Assembly (NCBI GenBank): GCA_902728285.1
Contig: CACVBU010000148.1
Span: forward strand, 186,001 to 250,000
Source: Clytia hemisphaerica
Taxonomy: Eukaryota > Cnidaria > Hydrozoa > Leptothecata > Clytiidae
Length of the DNA: 64,000 bases
Direction of reading: 5' to 3'
A program made the position numbers and the translations under genes. Below the pieces are notes generated by a model. It was not told the DNA's origin and did not search any database. It was given only the letters and a program-made list of their open reading frames with translations. Positions 9,905 through 22,600 of the stretch are shown piece by piece (the first letter of the stretch is position 1; each line of letters starts with the position of its first letter).

Positions 9905-10511
9905 GGGGTACCTAAGGCACTCCCCAATGGTCGCATGAGGTTCCGCCTCTTAACGTAAATGTTTTTTAGGTTTTTTCGAAGCATTTTGATATAGAAAATA
10001 GGAAGGGGCATGGTCAGATGGTCCAACTTCCTGAAAAATTGAAAATTTTTGAGAAAAACCTAATTTTTTAGCCAATTTTCATGATTTTGATGACGTCACA
10101 GAAATAAGAATTTGAATAACTTCTAGTAGGTAAAAGCCTTTGACTTCAAATTTTCACCAAATGTGTAAATCAATGAAAGGAAGCGATTCAAGAAAAAAAA
10201 AATAAGATTTTTTACTGACGTCAGCATATTTCAGTAAAAACGGGTTTTTTGCGAATTTTGCTGACGTCAGCAAAAATTGAAATTTTTTTTTCGTAGATCG
10301 CTTCCTTTCGTCGAAGATTTTCTTTTTGTGACGTCATCAAAATGGGGCAAAAATGAGGTTTTCTCGAAATTTTTCAAATATGGAGCAAGTTGGACCATCT
10401 GACCATGCCCCATCTCATTTTCTATATCAAAATGCTTCGAAAAAACCTAAAAAACATTTACGTTAAGGGGCAGAACCTCATGCGACCATTGGGGAGTGCC
10501 TTAGGTACCCC
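9905..10511. mobile_element. 607-bp palindromic element
   Basis: The left end GGGGTACCTAAGGCACTCCC is matched by the inverted right end GGGAGTGCCTTAGGTACCCC, and the arms match for about 200 bp inward, including the ATTTTGATATAGAAAAT word. The centre carries a smaller inverted repeat built on TGACGTCAGC. It lies between parts of another repeat (CCCCCTTAGGAAATTC), so it was probably inserted into that copy. Confidence 0.75.
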
Positions 10512-10935
10512 GCCCCCTTAGGAAATTCTATAGAAACTTCAGTCTGACCCCCCTTTATGCAATGGCTTCGACCCATCACTCAACCCATTACCCAAAGATA
10601 ATTTCGACCCATTAATTACCCAAAGGTAATTTTATAGAGACGCATGATATTTTTTCTAAAAAGAAACAATTCTGAATTTTTTGTACAAGATTTTATGAAA
10701 CCCCTCTCTTAGGAAATTCAAACTCCATTAGGACTCCACCTATCTGGCTATCTGGGTTTCATCAAAATATGAATAAAAAACTATGAAACTGTGGAAGAAA
10801 GAATGTCATCAGGGAGGTGGTAAAAAGACAAAGAGAAACTTTCAAAGTTTTGGAATCTCAATGGCACCAATTGCTATTCAAGAATTACTTTTTTGTCTCG
10901 CCACCTTTTTTAGCCCACCCTGTATGGCTCTTAAC
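10512..10935. repeat. Dispersed repeat shared with 29165-29535
   Basis: The words CTTAGGAAATTC, TGGGTTTCATCAAAAT, TATGAAACT and TTTTTGTCTC follow in the same order and spacing in both copies. The frame at 10783-11019 lies in this repeat and shows no domain. Confidence 0.55.
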
Positions 10936-11904
10936 CTTTATATAAAACATGGGCATAAACACAGATCTATAAAGCAAAAATTTGACTTTTTAAATTTCGT
11001 GCCGATGGATAGGATCTAGCATAGCATTTTAATTGTTTTCGGTGCGCGAGGCAAACGCTATTTCGCAAGACAGTTTTTAAGTTTGATCTTTTGGGAATCT
11101 CATAAAAAAAGAATGAAGTCGATATCAAAATGCTCAGAAATGCTATGGGTGACTTTAACTTCGTTAAAAGTAGTATGGTGTGGTAAAATTTCGTTTTTTT
11201 CTACATCAATTTGAAATTTTTAACGGGATGATTGCTGTTTAGTTGAGTAATCAGTGAAATGTGTCAAAAATATTACTATTCACTAGAGGTGAGAATAAAC
11301 ATCAGCTGAACTCTCTCTTTTGTCTTTGTTGTTTCCGAAAGAGACAATTATTTGAGTAAATAATCCATCATAAGACGAGCTTTGTTTTGAAATTTAAATG
11401 GTTATAACTCTGGATCAAAAAAAAGATTTTAAGATCGCGATTTTACCAAAATGAAATCCAGTAACTTTTCTTCCACTTTGACTGAAAAAATTTTTTTTGA
11501 CAAAAAATCGGAAAAAAGGTGCACACATACCTTAAAAGCAAAACCTTCAAGTCTAATGTTAAAATTTTAAAATTAACCTCCCTTACAATTACTGTAGCCC
11601 AAATTGATGAAACCTCCTGACTTTTTACTTGAGCAAACTTTTAAGGTTGTACCTTAAAGCAAGAAATTTTGGCGGACGGCCAAAAAAGTTTTTTAGAGGG
11701 AATTTAATTTGGCGGATGGACGAAAAAACTTAATTTGGCGTTTGCTGAAAAATTTATCCTTAAAATGGCGTAAAAACAGCAAAAAAAATGCAAAACCACC
11801 TAAAAAGAGATCATATTTTCAAAAAGTTTAATTTGGCGGATGGCGGAAAAAATAAATTTTTGGTGGAAAATTTTCGAAAAGGAGGCCGAAAAATTAGGGT
11901 AAAA

Positions 11905-12020
11905 GAAGGAACTTTCAAAAAAAAATTTCCCAAAAGTCAATAAGCGGGGGGTTGGAATAAGAATGTCCTGGGTGGAAAATTTTTGAAAAATTAATTAGCG
12001 TCCTCCCCCGGCTAATAGGT
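11905..12020. mobile_element. Remnant of the C-tract TIR element
   Basis: This is a fragment matching the right half of 4448-5153, with TTGGAATAAGAATGTCCTGG followed by CCCCCGGCTAATAGGT. The left end is missing or decayed. Confidence 0.55.
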
Positions 12021-12807
12021 TAATTTGATCAATATTTTTTGAGGCTAAGATGACTGTCAACTTATATACTTTTATACAATAAGCATCACTTGCAGTATGA
12101 TCAATATTTTTTGGGGAATTTGTTTGACAATCATTGTATTTAAAGATTTTGTCAATATTTTTACAAGAACGTGTCATGTTATCAGCATTATGACAATGAC
12201 ATAACAGTACTAAGTATTTTGGCTTTGCTAGCCAGCACATTACCATTTTCATGATCATAAAGTCAATAATATGTTTGGTACTTGCTAATTTGAAATTTGT
12301 ACTTTCGGGCTACATTAGTTTAAATTAGAAAATTTTCGGTCGCCGTAAAGTTTTACGAACTCCCCAACTCGAAACTAGCAATTCCCCAACCCCCCAACTA
12401 GAACATTAGCTAGACTCAGGTGTTTCTGGCTGAAAAACATTATTTTAAGAGCTTTCCAAAAATATACAAAATGTCTCTTTTCTCAAGCTAAAATTTTCAT
12501 TAAATTCTGACCGTATGATTTCTAAACTTCTATCAAAATTTCAAAGGATTTCCAAGTGAAAATATTTTTCTGAGAGTACCCTCTGTTCTGTTTCTGAAAG
12601 AAGATCAAAAGAGCTAAAACCTTTTGTGTTTATTACAAATATTTTTATTTCAGTAAAAGATATCATAAATTACATTCTCACATCTGCCCTGTTATAAACA
12701 TTTCGGTAACTTCCAATTCCATTATATCTCTTGAAGGTATGTTATTGTGTGGGGTAATAAAATTAACAAAATTAAAAAATACATTTGTACAATTTCTTTT
12801 TAACATT

Positions 12808-13624
<817 letters not shown>

Positions 13625-16600
13625 ATGGCGGATGAAAAATGGTCCACACAAAAAATTAAATCAAGAATTGAAGAAAACGAACTAGATCTCAGTCTCTGTG
13701 GGATCTCCAAAGTACCCGTACTGAATTTGGTAATTTTTTTTTTTCGTTGAATTTTTCTAACGCTTTTGTTCCGGACAAAGCCTTAAAAAAACTTTCTCTT
13801 TTAATGACAGTTGCAACCAGTACCAGTCTAGTTTGTGACCGAATTTTTTTGAACCAGAAAAGTCATACAAATATAACCTCTGGAAAATTTCTTTTAGTAG
13901 TTATCTTTCTTGATCTATTTCCTGTACTGTGTAAAAAAAATTGTAGAAAAGAATGTAAAATCCGAACGATCCAAGCTTGCGCGGACACGGAAGGACCTGA
14001 AAAACCTTTTTTTTTTCGAAAAAGATACAAAACGGCTACATACTATACATATGGACAAAAAAGCTTCATAAGAAAAAATACTTCAACTGCCATTCCTAAA
14101 AATACTTTCAGTGTGGCTGCAATCCTTCAGATCCTTGGTTAGAAAAAGCTATACCGTCAACTGCTCTAACTTGCCTTGGGGACGATTGGTCGAAACATTA
14201 CATGGGACTGGTTGATGAGGGGGGTCAACAGTGCACGAACGACCCCAGTGCACGAACAAGCGTCTTTGAACTTGAAGAAACAACCAAAAACAAACTTCTA
14301 TAGAACTTCCTTTGTGCAGCAGAATCCTCAAACTATCCCTAGCAATCTGTCCCAAAAATTGAAATAAACGGAGCACTACCGTGAGATTGGGTAACTTGCA
14401 TCAGTGGAGGCTAACATCAGTTAGGGAAACCATCCAGGATCCTGCCATTCTATCAGCCAGCAAAAACTGAATGACACTTGTAAACTTAAGTTTGTTACCA
14501 TTTTCCATCGAAATAATCGAAAACATTACTACTTCTCAAAGCCGGAGACCAAAGCAAATGATCTTTCTTGATGAGGGCGCCCTTTTGGATCTATTGTTAA
14601 CTCATTTAAAATGGTGGACAGAGTTGCGGAATGACGAAGGCGCCCTCTGCTTCGAGGGTGGTAACTCCAAAACGCCCAATATGACCAGCCAACAGAAGGC
14701 GAGTTTGTTGCCGCGCGAGTTACGTCATGCACTCCGGTATAGTGGTCATTGACCTTGGTTACTGCTCAGGCGACTGAGGTTCGATTCCCACTCGCAGCGG
14801 TTCACTTGGCAAGTGAATGAACCTTCACCCGGGTCAACCCATGCCATGTGAGGGGAATTGGGTAGTCAGTCCAAGGTGCTGACGGGGCGCTCATTGAAAG
14901 CGTCTATAGTTGCGAAAATAGGCCTTAAAGCCTCCTGCAACTCAACCAAATAGAAATAGAAACTCCACCGTAGCAAAAGGGCGAACGACATTTCACAATT
15001 ATAAGAATATCTTAATGTGCTTAACTCTATTTAACTTTGAGAGCTTCATGGAAGATGAAGAAGTAGAAAGATGAAAAATGCGCTGGTCAATTTTTTTAAA
15101 ATAGGTGTGTTCTATCATTGTTGAAAGTTGAAGAAATTTCTACTGACGCATAATTTTTTTACAGCCAATTAAAGGCACAGTCTGCTTATACTTACTATGT
15201 TTGCTATATCATCTAGGCAAAAAACGGTAAAAAAAAGACACAAACACAATTTTTTTATGAGTGTGGTTATGATTTTTTTGATTGCAGCCGCGTACAGGAA
15301 CTCGCCAAATGTTCCTAACTGAACATGCATAGCCCTCAAATGAAAGACCTGGCTGGTCATTAAAATACAACTACGCAGCTCTGCTTGCAGCTCTACTCTA
15401 CCATTTTTGTTTTGATTTAATTTTGTATATTGATGACCAGCCAGGTCATTCATTTGAGGGCTATGCATGTTAGCCTCCACTGATGCAAGTTACCCAATCT
15501 CACGGTACGTAGAACAACACCAAACCGATTTTGAACCAAACCAAGTAAAAAAATCACGAAATTTGGGATTTTTGTAAACATGGCTGATTGCGAGAGGAAA
15601 TGTTTTTTATAAGAAAATTTGCAGAAGAAAAGTTCTGAAAATGACTTTCCTCTTTTAAAAACCTGTTATCTTCCATCACACAAAATTTCATTGGGCGGCA
15701 ATCAAAAATATGGTCCATTCGGGTCCTAAAACATCTTCAAATCCAGTCGGTCGGTCGGTCGGTCGGTAGTAAATTTTGTCGGATTTTTAAGATCTAGTAA
15801 ATCCCGATGAATCAAGTCGGCAATCAACATGAATCTTATGCCGCCATCTTTAATTTGCCAAACTAAATGTGCGCGCGCATGTGTTAACCTTAAAGCGGCC
15901 CTTATTTTTGGCCCCCAGGATATTGGCCCTACCGTGTTGCTGAATTTTGACATGAAATTTTCAATAAGGGTACATGAAAAAACTTGAACGGTACTCAATG
16001 TGGGTTAAGTAAACAAAGAATAAATAATGATTCAAAGACATGCTCCGTTCGCCCGTGCCCGCCTTTATGGGAAAGATCCGAACCTGCGAACAGCGCCCAA
16101 AAAAACCTGACATTTTTACCGACTTTCCGAATCGGGTTTTCTTGTAAATATTTGTAAACATATTTTTGATTGCAGCCTTGAAACATGTTAGCTCATTAAT
16201 TCAAAATCAATAGAAACATATCACCAGTAGTTGATATAAAAAAGGTTCCAAGTCTGCGAACGATCCAAACACCATATTCAAAATGAAGACATTGCAACGT
16301 CAAAACATTCGAAAGCACTGGCGATCTCAATTAAGAAAGAAGACACTACATTGCCGCACTTTTCGATGAGCAAAATACTTGAAAAAGAAAACAAAAAAAT
16401 GGATGACAAGAAAATATTTACAAAAATAAACAGGTTAGTAAAACGCTAAAGTTCTTATAAAAAAGATGCTTTTTTGGTGAAAAAGCGCATGGGTTTGAAA
16501 AGTTCAAATACCCCTGTATCATCTCGGAAGAGAGTTAAAGTATTACCTGCGAGCGGAGTTCTAATTTTTTCTTTTAAAAGGTCGTTCGCGCATTGGTTCC

Positions 16601-19600
16601 TCGTTCGCGGACTGGGTCCGAATAGCGCTCGCTTTAACGACTTATTATTCCAAGAAGAAGCCTTCAAATAAAGTGAAAACAAACTGAAAGAAGGACTTCA
16701 AGCTTGTTTACGAGATGGTCAAAAAGGATTTATGTAAAAACCAAAAGTAAGTGAGAAAAGAGAAAAATAACTTTGCTGTCGTGCACTGGGCACCCCCCTC
16801 TATCTGGCCTGTATTTTCACTTACTTTTAAATCTCTTTGACAACAAATTTGTTTTGATAACTCCACCAAGTTTATTAATCATACTTCTTCGTTCCTCTTA
16901 GAGTACACAGACACTCGCGTGTGTTCCATCACAGATTTTTTTCATATTTTGATTTAAAAGCCTATTGGTACAAAAGAGAAATCGTGTATTTTTTAATACG
17001 CCGTTCATTTACTCAAATCAAATGACTTTAGAAGGTTTGGTGAAATGGTGGCCGAATTGCCGTCCCATGTTTTGTCAGATAGTCCCAAGTTAGAGCAGTT
17101 GACGATATCTGTTTACGTTTTTCTTGTCAGTTTCAACAAGCCATCACCTAACAAAATAACACTGAACTGACACCAAAAAATTCATACAACCTTTCCGCAG
17201 TGAACAGTACTAAATTATCTGCCATTATGAAGATATTCTGAAACTAACCAATCAGGTTTACAGTCTGAATTCCTCTGGGAATTAGCCTGTTAGCAAGCCG
17301 AAAAATTTAAAGTTATGTAATTGGAAAATTCTTTTCCTCCCCTGGCGGTTCAACATATAATAATAAAGAAACTATACTTTTAAAATGCCTTAAAAATAAT
17401 TTGGTTGTGATTATGGGATGGTGAAAGTTTGATTGATAAACTTAGTCAAAGTATCAAAACAAACTTGTTGTCAAAGAGATTTAAAACAGTAAATGATAAT
17501 ACAGGTAAGATATCAACAATCCCATGTTTCGACCAATTGTCCCAAGTTAAAGCTGTCGGGGGTAATTTCTACCTCTAAGATTGACACAATTCACACAAGC
17601 CTTTGTTTTGGCCCTCGTTTCGTGCTTACACACTAATCATATGTACAGTAATGGTTAAAAAAAATTGAAATTTGACTTAAAAAGTTATATTATGTATAAT
17701 TACGTTTTAATATCATTATAAAAATTGGGGTTACACGTCCAGCATCCATGGAGAAACTCTAAATTTTCGCCATCTTGAAATTTATGATCTTGCATGATTT
17801 TTTTTATCAAACCAGGCTGCTTTACACGTCTTTTTTTTTTAAGAAACTAGTTTTACCAAGCAGCCTCAATGTTTCTTAAGAAATCGGCCTTTTGAGCCTT
17901 AAATGTTTCTTACATGTTTCTAAACTTTTTGACATAATTAGCCTTGATTGGAAGGTTCTTATTAAAAACCCAATTAAAAAATGTTATTTTCTCATTTTCA
18001 GCCTCAGCATGTTTCTTAGATGTTTCTTAGTTTTTAGGCATTTCTTAAAAAAAAAGACGTGTATTCACCTGCGATTCTGTCTGCGAGTAACTCTCCAAAA
18101 ATACTCGCGTAGCAAATATAAGATCCTAAAATGGTAGAGTAGAGCTTCGAGCGCAGCTGTATTCATTTGTTTTGGAATTTTGCTGCTTTGATTGGTCAGG
18201 CATTTGATGGCTATGCAAGTTTCCCTCTACTGATGCAAGTTACCCAACTTCAAAGGTCTTGAAACTCGCTAACTCAGTTACTAGTTTTGAAAATCAACAA
18301 GTTTAGTGAACAATAATTATCCCTCTTTCTTAACAGCAATCTTTGACCTTTTTTGCTCACTTTTCTTAATTGCTTGCATCAACATGACTTTTCTGTCATT
18401 TCTCAAATGAAAACAGAAAATCGTGTCAAAGCTGCATATCAAGAATCATTTTCAACATGAAAAATTAGAAAGAAGAAGGATAAACTTAAATTTTGAGGGG
18501 TCGTTTGTTAAATTTGGTCACCTAGATCAAAAGTTTAGTCTAAATGCAAAACATTACTTTCAAAAAAGTCGAAAAAAGAGGAAAAATGAGAATATTAAAT
18601 TTATTGTATGACAAGACACTATTGTTTTTTTATTCATCAGGAAATGTATTTCAACTTTCACCAAAGCACTTACTTACACAATTAACCATTCCTGCAAAGG
18701 TGTTTCGAATCATTAAAGGGTTGAGATTAGGCCGACCCTAAAAGAAAAAAAGTTTCCGGTCCACCGGTCGGGTGAAATTTTTTTTCGTTGTCACTTGGCC
18801 GCATTTTTTTTCATAAGAACCAAAAAGATAACAGATGAAACTTTCTTAAAAAGCTTTACTCATGACTCATTCAAACTGTTACACCGTACCTATATTTATA
18901 TAACACTCTTCAAAAAGTTTGTTTATCTAGCATGCTTTCTGGACGTTAAAGATCAAATAAATAGTGTTATACATATTAAATCAATTTATTAGAATGAAAA
19001 GTTAGTTGATTCTTAGAAAAAAAAATCACAAAGTACAGCTTTTTGCAATTAATAGCAACACATTTCTTTCAGTGAAAGAGAGAAAAAATATAAAGACAGA
19101 ATGTGGGACAACACTAACAACCAGAGAGATGATTTTTTTCTTCCTATTTTTTTTTATTAGAAATCATGAAAAGGACCAAAAAAAAAATTTTCCTGGCCGC
19201 CCGCATGACTTTTTTTTTCGTCACCCGGTGGACCGGGAAAGAAAAAATTTTTAGGGTCGGCCTTACCTGCAACATTTCTGATTGAATCTTTCAATTGATC
19301 AAGGGTTGGGATTGCAAATTTGTAAGTTGATCCCAGATTTCTTGTTTCGTGTAACCCCACAGATCAGGCAAACTGAGGGGCCACTCAACATCCCCTCAAC
19401 ATCCCCTCAACGTCCCCTCGATTGTTGACCACCTTTCTTGGAATCTGGCCACGAATAGGACAAAGGGACTTTGATCGTTAATATATTGATAAAAGAAGAA
19501 TAAGATTTAATACCCTCATTTTCGTATTTTTTAAACTTTTTTGAAAAGTAATGTTTTAGCATTTAGGCCATAGCCCTTTATCTAGTTGACCAAATTTAAC

Positions 19601-22600
19601 AAATGACCCCTCAAAATTTAAGTTTATCTCTTTTCAATGCAAATGTATTGATTCTTTAACAGTTCATAAAATGCGAGAACATTCACTTCAAATAACGGGA
19701 CTTTTTTCTGGGACACCCGGTATGAAAGCAGGCTTTGAAAGTAATTTTTGCTTATAATTCAAAAAGGTAGTATATTTCCAAAAAATTGAAATATTCTGCT
19801 TTTCTAAAACGCTTAGCTCAACTGGTACTTTTATAGATATTCTGAAAAAAGAGGTTGTTAAAGTCTTATTTGTTAATGCCGTAAGATAAGTTCAACTTTA
19901 GAACAAAGCTGAGCCTAAAATTGCTAAATGTCATATAAAAATGGGCATAGATTTGGAACAAAGTGGCAAAAAAATAAGAACAGTCGAACCTCAGCAAAAA
20001 TGTACCGACTCTTATAAAGATAGTGTCCAATTTTTTTTCAGTGCAGGACATTTTGTAGTTCCTAACGGTCATTCTGAAGCTTACTTTTTCATTTCTTCTG
20101 GTTAAAATTTGAAGGCTTGTTATAAGCTTCTTTCCTAATTTTAAATCATATTACATTTCTTTAGCTCCCTTTTTAAATGAAAACGGGTGTTTAATCAGAG
20201 CGCCCCAAATCCCCTGCTCAAATTATTCTCAGTTCCCAAAATTACCAGCCAACTGATGATTCCTTATTTGCAGCACTGCATTTACTCTTTTCTAACCTTT
20301 CCCTTGGGAAGCCTTGAAGCGTACCCTTAAGGGTTACACCTTTGGTCATTTATCTTACCTTGAAAGTCCACCAGGTATAGCACCTCTCTTTAAGTAATCT
20401 TCCCAAATAATCAAAATAGACTTGAAACAATTTTTATTTCTATTCATTTTAAAAGAAAGTTAATTTTACTCTCAAATTTGCCTGGCTGTTGCATTATTAC
20501 TTGATTAACTTGAAATAGTCAGAGGTTCTTGTTTACCTTCTAAATAATAAAATACAAGAAAAGATATCTTACAAGAATTTTGAAATTGAAATGCATAACC
20601 GCGGATTCAAAATTTCCTTGACAGGACTCCTACAATTTACTAGACCAAAGATAAGAAAAATTATTCAGGAAAAAATCTTGCTTGTTAAAGTGTTGTACTT
20701 TTTGTACAAGTCCATCAAGAACTTTATGCTGATTAAGTTCTCACAATTAAGAAAACAAAAGTGCTTTATATCTTCTAACTGGGAAATTTTTGACTGTTTC
20801 ATCTTTTTTTTCAATTTTAGCTTCCGTTCACTAAAGTTACAGTTTTGGATCTATCATGCAATAAGATAAACTCAATACCTGTAGGTGAATTCCGAGACTG
20901 TTTTGACTTGTATTTGTGCCCTTTTACCATCACTACTCATACTCAAGTTAACTAACTCTGCTACTAGTTGAGCTTCATTGTCTATACCTTTGGATGGTTT
21001 GATATAGGATCATGATATTTTTAATTTGGAAAGATTCAATAATAGTTACTTTTCAGATTTATTTTTAAACCCTCTTTTTCAGTCGATGACATTGGTCGAA
21101 ACATCCAAAAATATATTTGATATTTTATTTTCAGGATTCATTTAGCCGACTTGACCATCTTGTTCAAATCGATTTGAGTAAAAATGCCCTTACCGAGCTT
21201 CCTAGTAATTTTGGAAATCTAGGGAAGTTGAAAAGATTAGATTTGTTTCAAAATCATCTCGAAGAATTACCAATAAGCTTCCACAAGCTAAAAAGCTTGA
21301 GTTGGTTAGATCTTAAGGCGAATCCCATTCAAGAGCGATTGCAAACAATTGTTGGAGACTGCCTAAAACCTATCGAATGTCAAAGTTGTGCAAGAAATGT
21401 AAGTTATGTTAATTGATCGAACATTTCAATGTCATTTTATCGTGTTTAATTTATTATTCTATCCAGTTTAATGGTTTTCTCTTTTTTAAACGGTTTGTGG
21501 GTGAGCTATTAATCGTTGCTTGACAAAATAATTTCCCTGACCACGGTCCTGGCTGATTGTTCTCACTAAAAATTATATCAGACAAATTACATTTCACTTG
21601 ATTGATTCTAATACAAGGTTAAGTGATAAGGAAGATGATTTATTTAATGACTTTCTCGGAGCAAATTCATTATAATAGCTACGAATTGACTCTCTATTAA
21701 AATCTTAAAAGTGAGACATCCATGCTCTGGTCTTTTAATTTTTATCTTTTCTCAAGATCAGTTTGTTTGACGTATAGGATTTGTCATAATATGATGGATG
21801 GTTTCCTTAATGACATTTTGACGGTCGGACACTCAAGGAAATGACTTTCCCCTTAAAAAATTCGAAACACTATTTTTGGCATTTAGTCATATCTACGTAT
21901 AATAAACACTTTGTATCACTAACGATGAGATTTTTTTCTCAACAAAGGGTAGACGTTTAAGGAATAATTTTGATCATACTTCGCCCTGTCGCTGCTTTAC
22001 TTGCTATTTCATGTTGAGTAAACTTTAAACAGATCATGCCATGTCAGTGCCAACCCTTCTCTGTTACAAGTGGTCATGCTTTCATTTTTATTTATTTAAC
22101 ATGATTATTGTGACGAGAATGATGCCAGTTTGTAGTTAGAAACAACATTGTTTCATAAACTTCCTACTTATACCATATCATCACGTTGATTATATAGAAA
22201 ACAAACATTTCAAAGTGACATTTAGAAAAAATATTCATCACATTAGTCATTAAGTACATAAAGCATCTCGTAAATGTTATTTTTAATGCCATCACCCAAA
22301 GCAAAACGATTTTTCCTATTCGCCTTTATTCCATTTTGAAAATCGTTATTTCTCTCAGCTTCAGGTAATGGTTGGCATGATTTTTTGCAAATTTCAGCTT
22401 TCTCAAAACTATCCTCATTTAGCTTGTTGTTTGAGATCTAGCTAAAAATTACTGTTTTCACCAAATGGAACCCGCTGTAGAGAACATGGTGAGGTTCTCA
22501 GCATGTTTATTCTCGAAAAACTGCTCGAGTAAACCGGTGGAAAAATATCTTTTTTTTTCTTTTTTCTTAATCAATCAGATTTCATTAAAACTATTTTGAA

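Larger units (their letters stand above)
7139..12807. other. Repeat-rich intergenic stretch between the LicD-type and thymosin beta genes
   Basis: No coding exon was recognised. It is filled by an AT minisatellite (7347-8635, interrupted), a TA-flanked MITE (8636-8923), a 700-bp inverted-repeat element (8998-9693), a 607-bp palindrome (9905-10511), a repeat shared with 29165-29535 (10512-10935), and a remnant of the C-tract element (11905-12020). The frames at 10783-11019 and 11995-12258 lie in or next to these repeats. Confidence 0.6.
14379..15505. mobile_element. 1,127-bp TIR element, TA target duplication, in LRRC59 intron 1
   Basis: The ends match perfectly for about 39 bp as inverted copies. 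The left end begins CCGTGAGATTGGGTAACTTG and the right end finishes CAAGTTACCCAATCTCACGG. TA flanks both sides (14377-14378 and 15506-15507). The inside holds a tRNA-derived SINE (14725-14965) and a second palindrome (15318-15470). No transposase frame is present. A related fragment lies at about 18130-18255. Confidence 0.8.
13730..20820 (+). other. LRRC59 intron 1, repeat-filled
   Basis: The intron is phase 0 and 7,091 bp. It holds the 1,127-bp TA element with an inserted SINE (14379-15505), a (GGTC)n run near 15747-15768, a weak inverted-repeat region at about 16805-17515, and MITEs at 17825-18061 and 18730-19262. A 131-codon open frame at 13747-14142 has no domain and no splice logic. No missing LRRC59 exon is needed, since exons 1 and 2 join in the conserved place. 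Confidence 0.7.

Noticed and set aside
13747-14142. 131-codon frame just after LRRC59 exon 1
   Set aside because: It starts inside the intron after a good donor, and the LRR sequence continues correctly at exon 2, so the frame is intronic chance.
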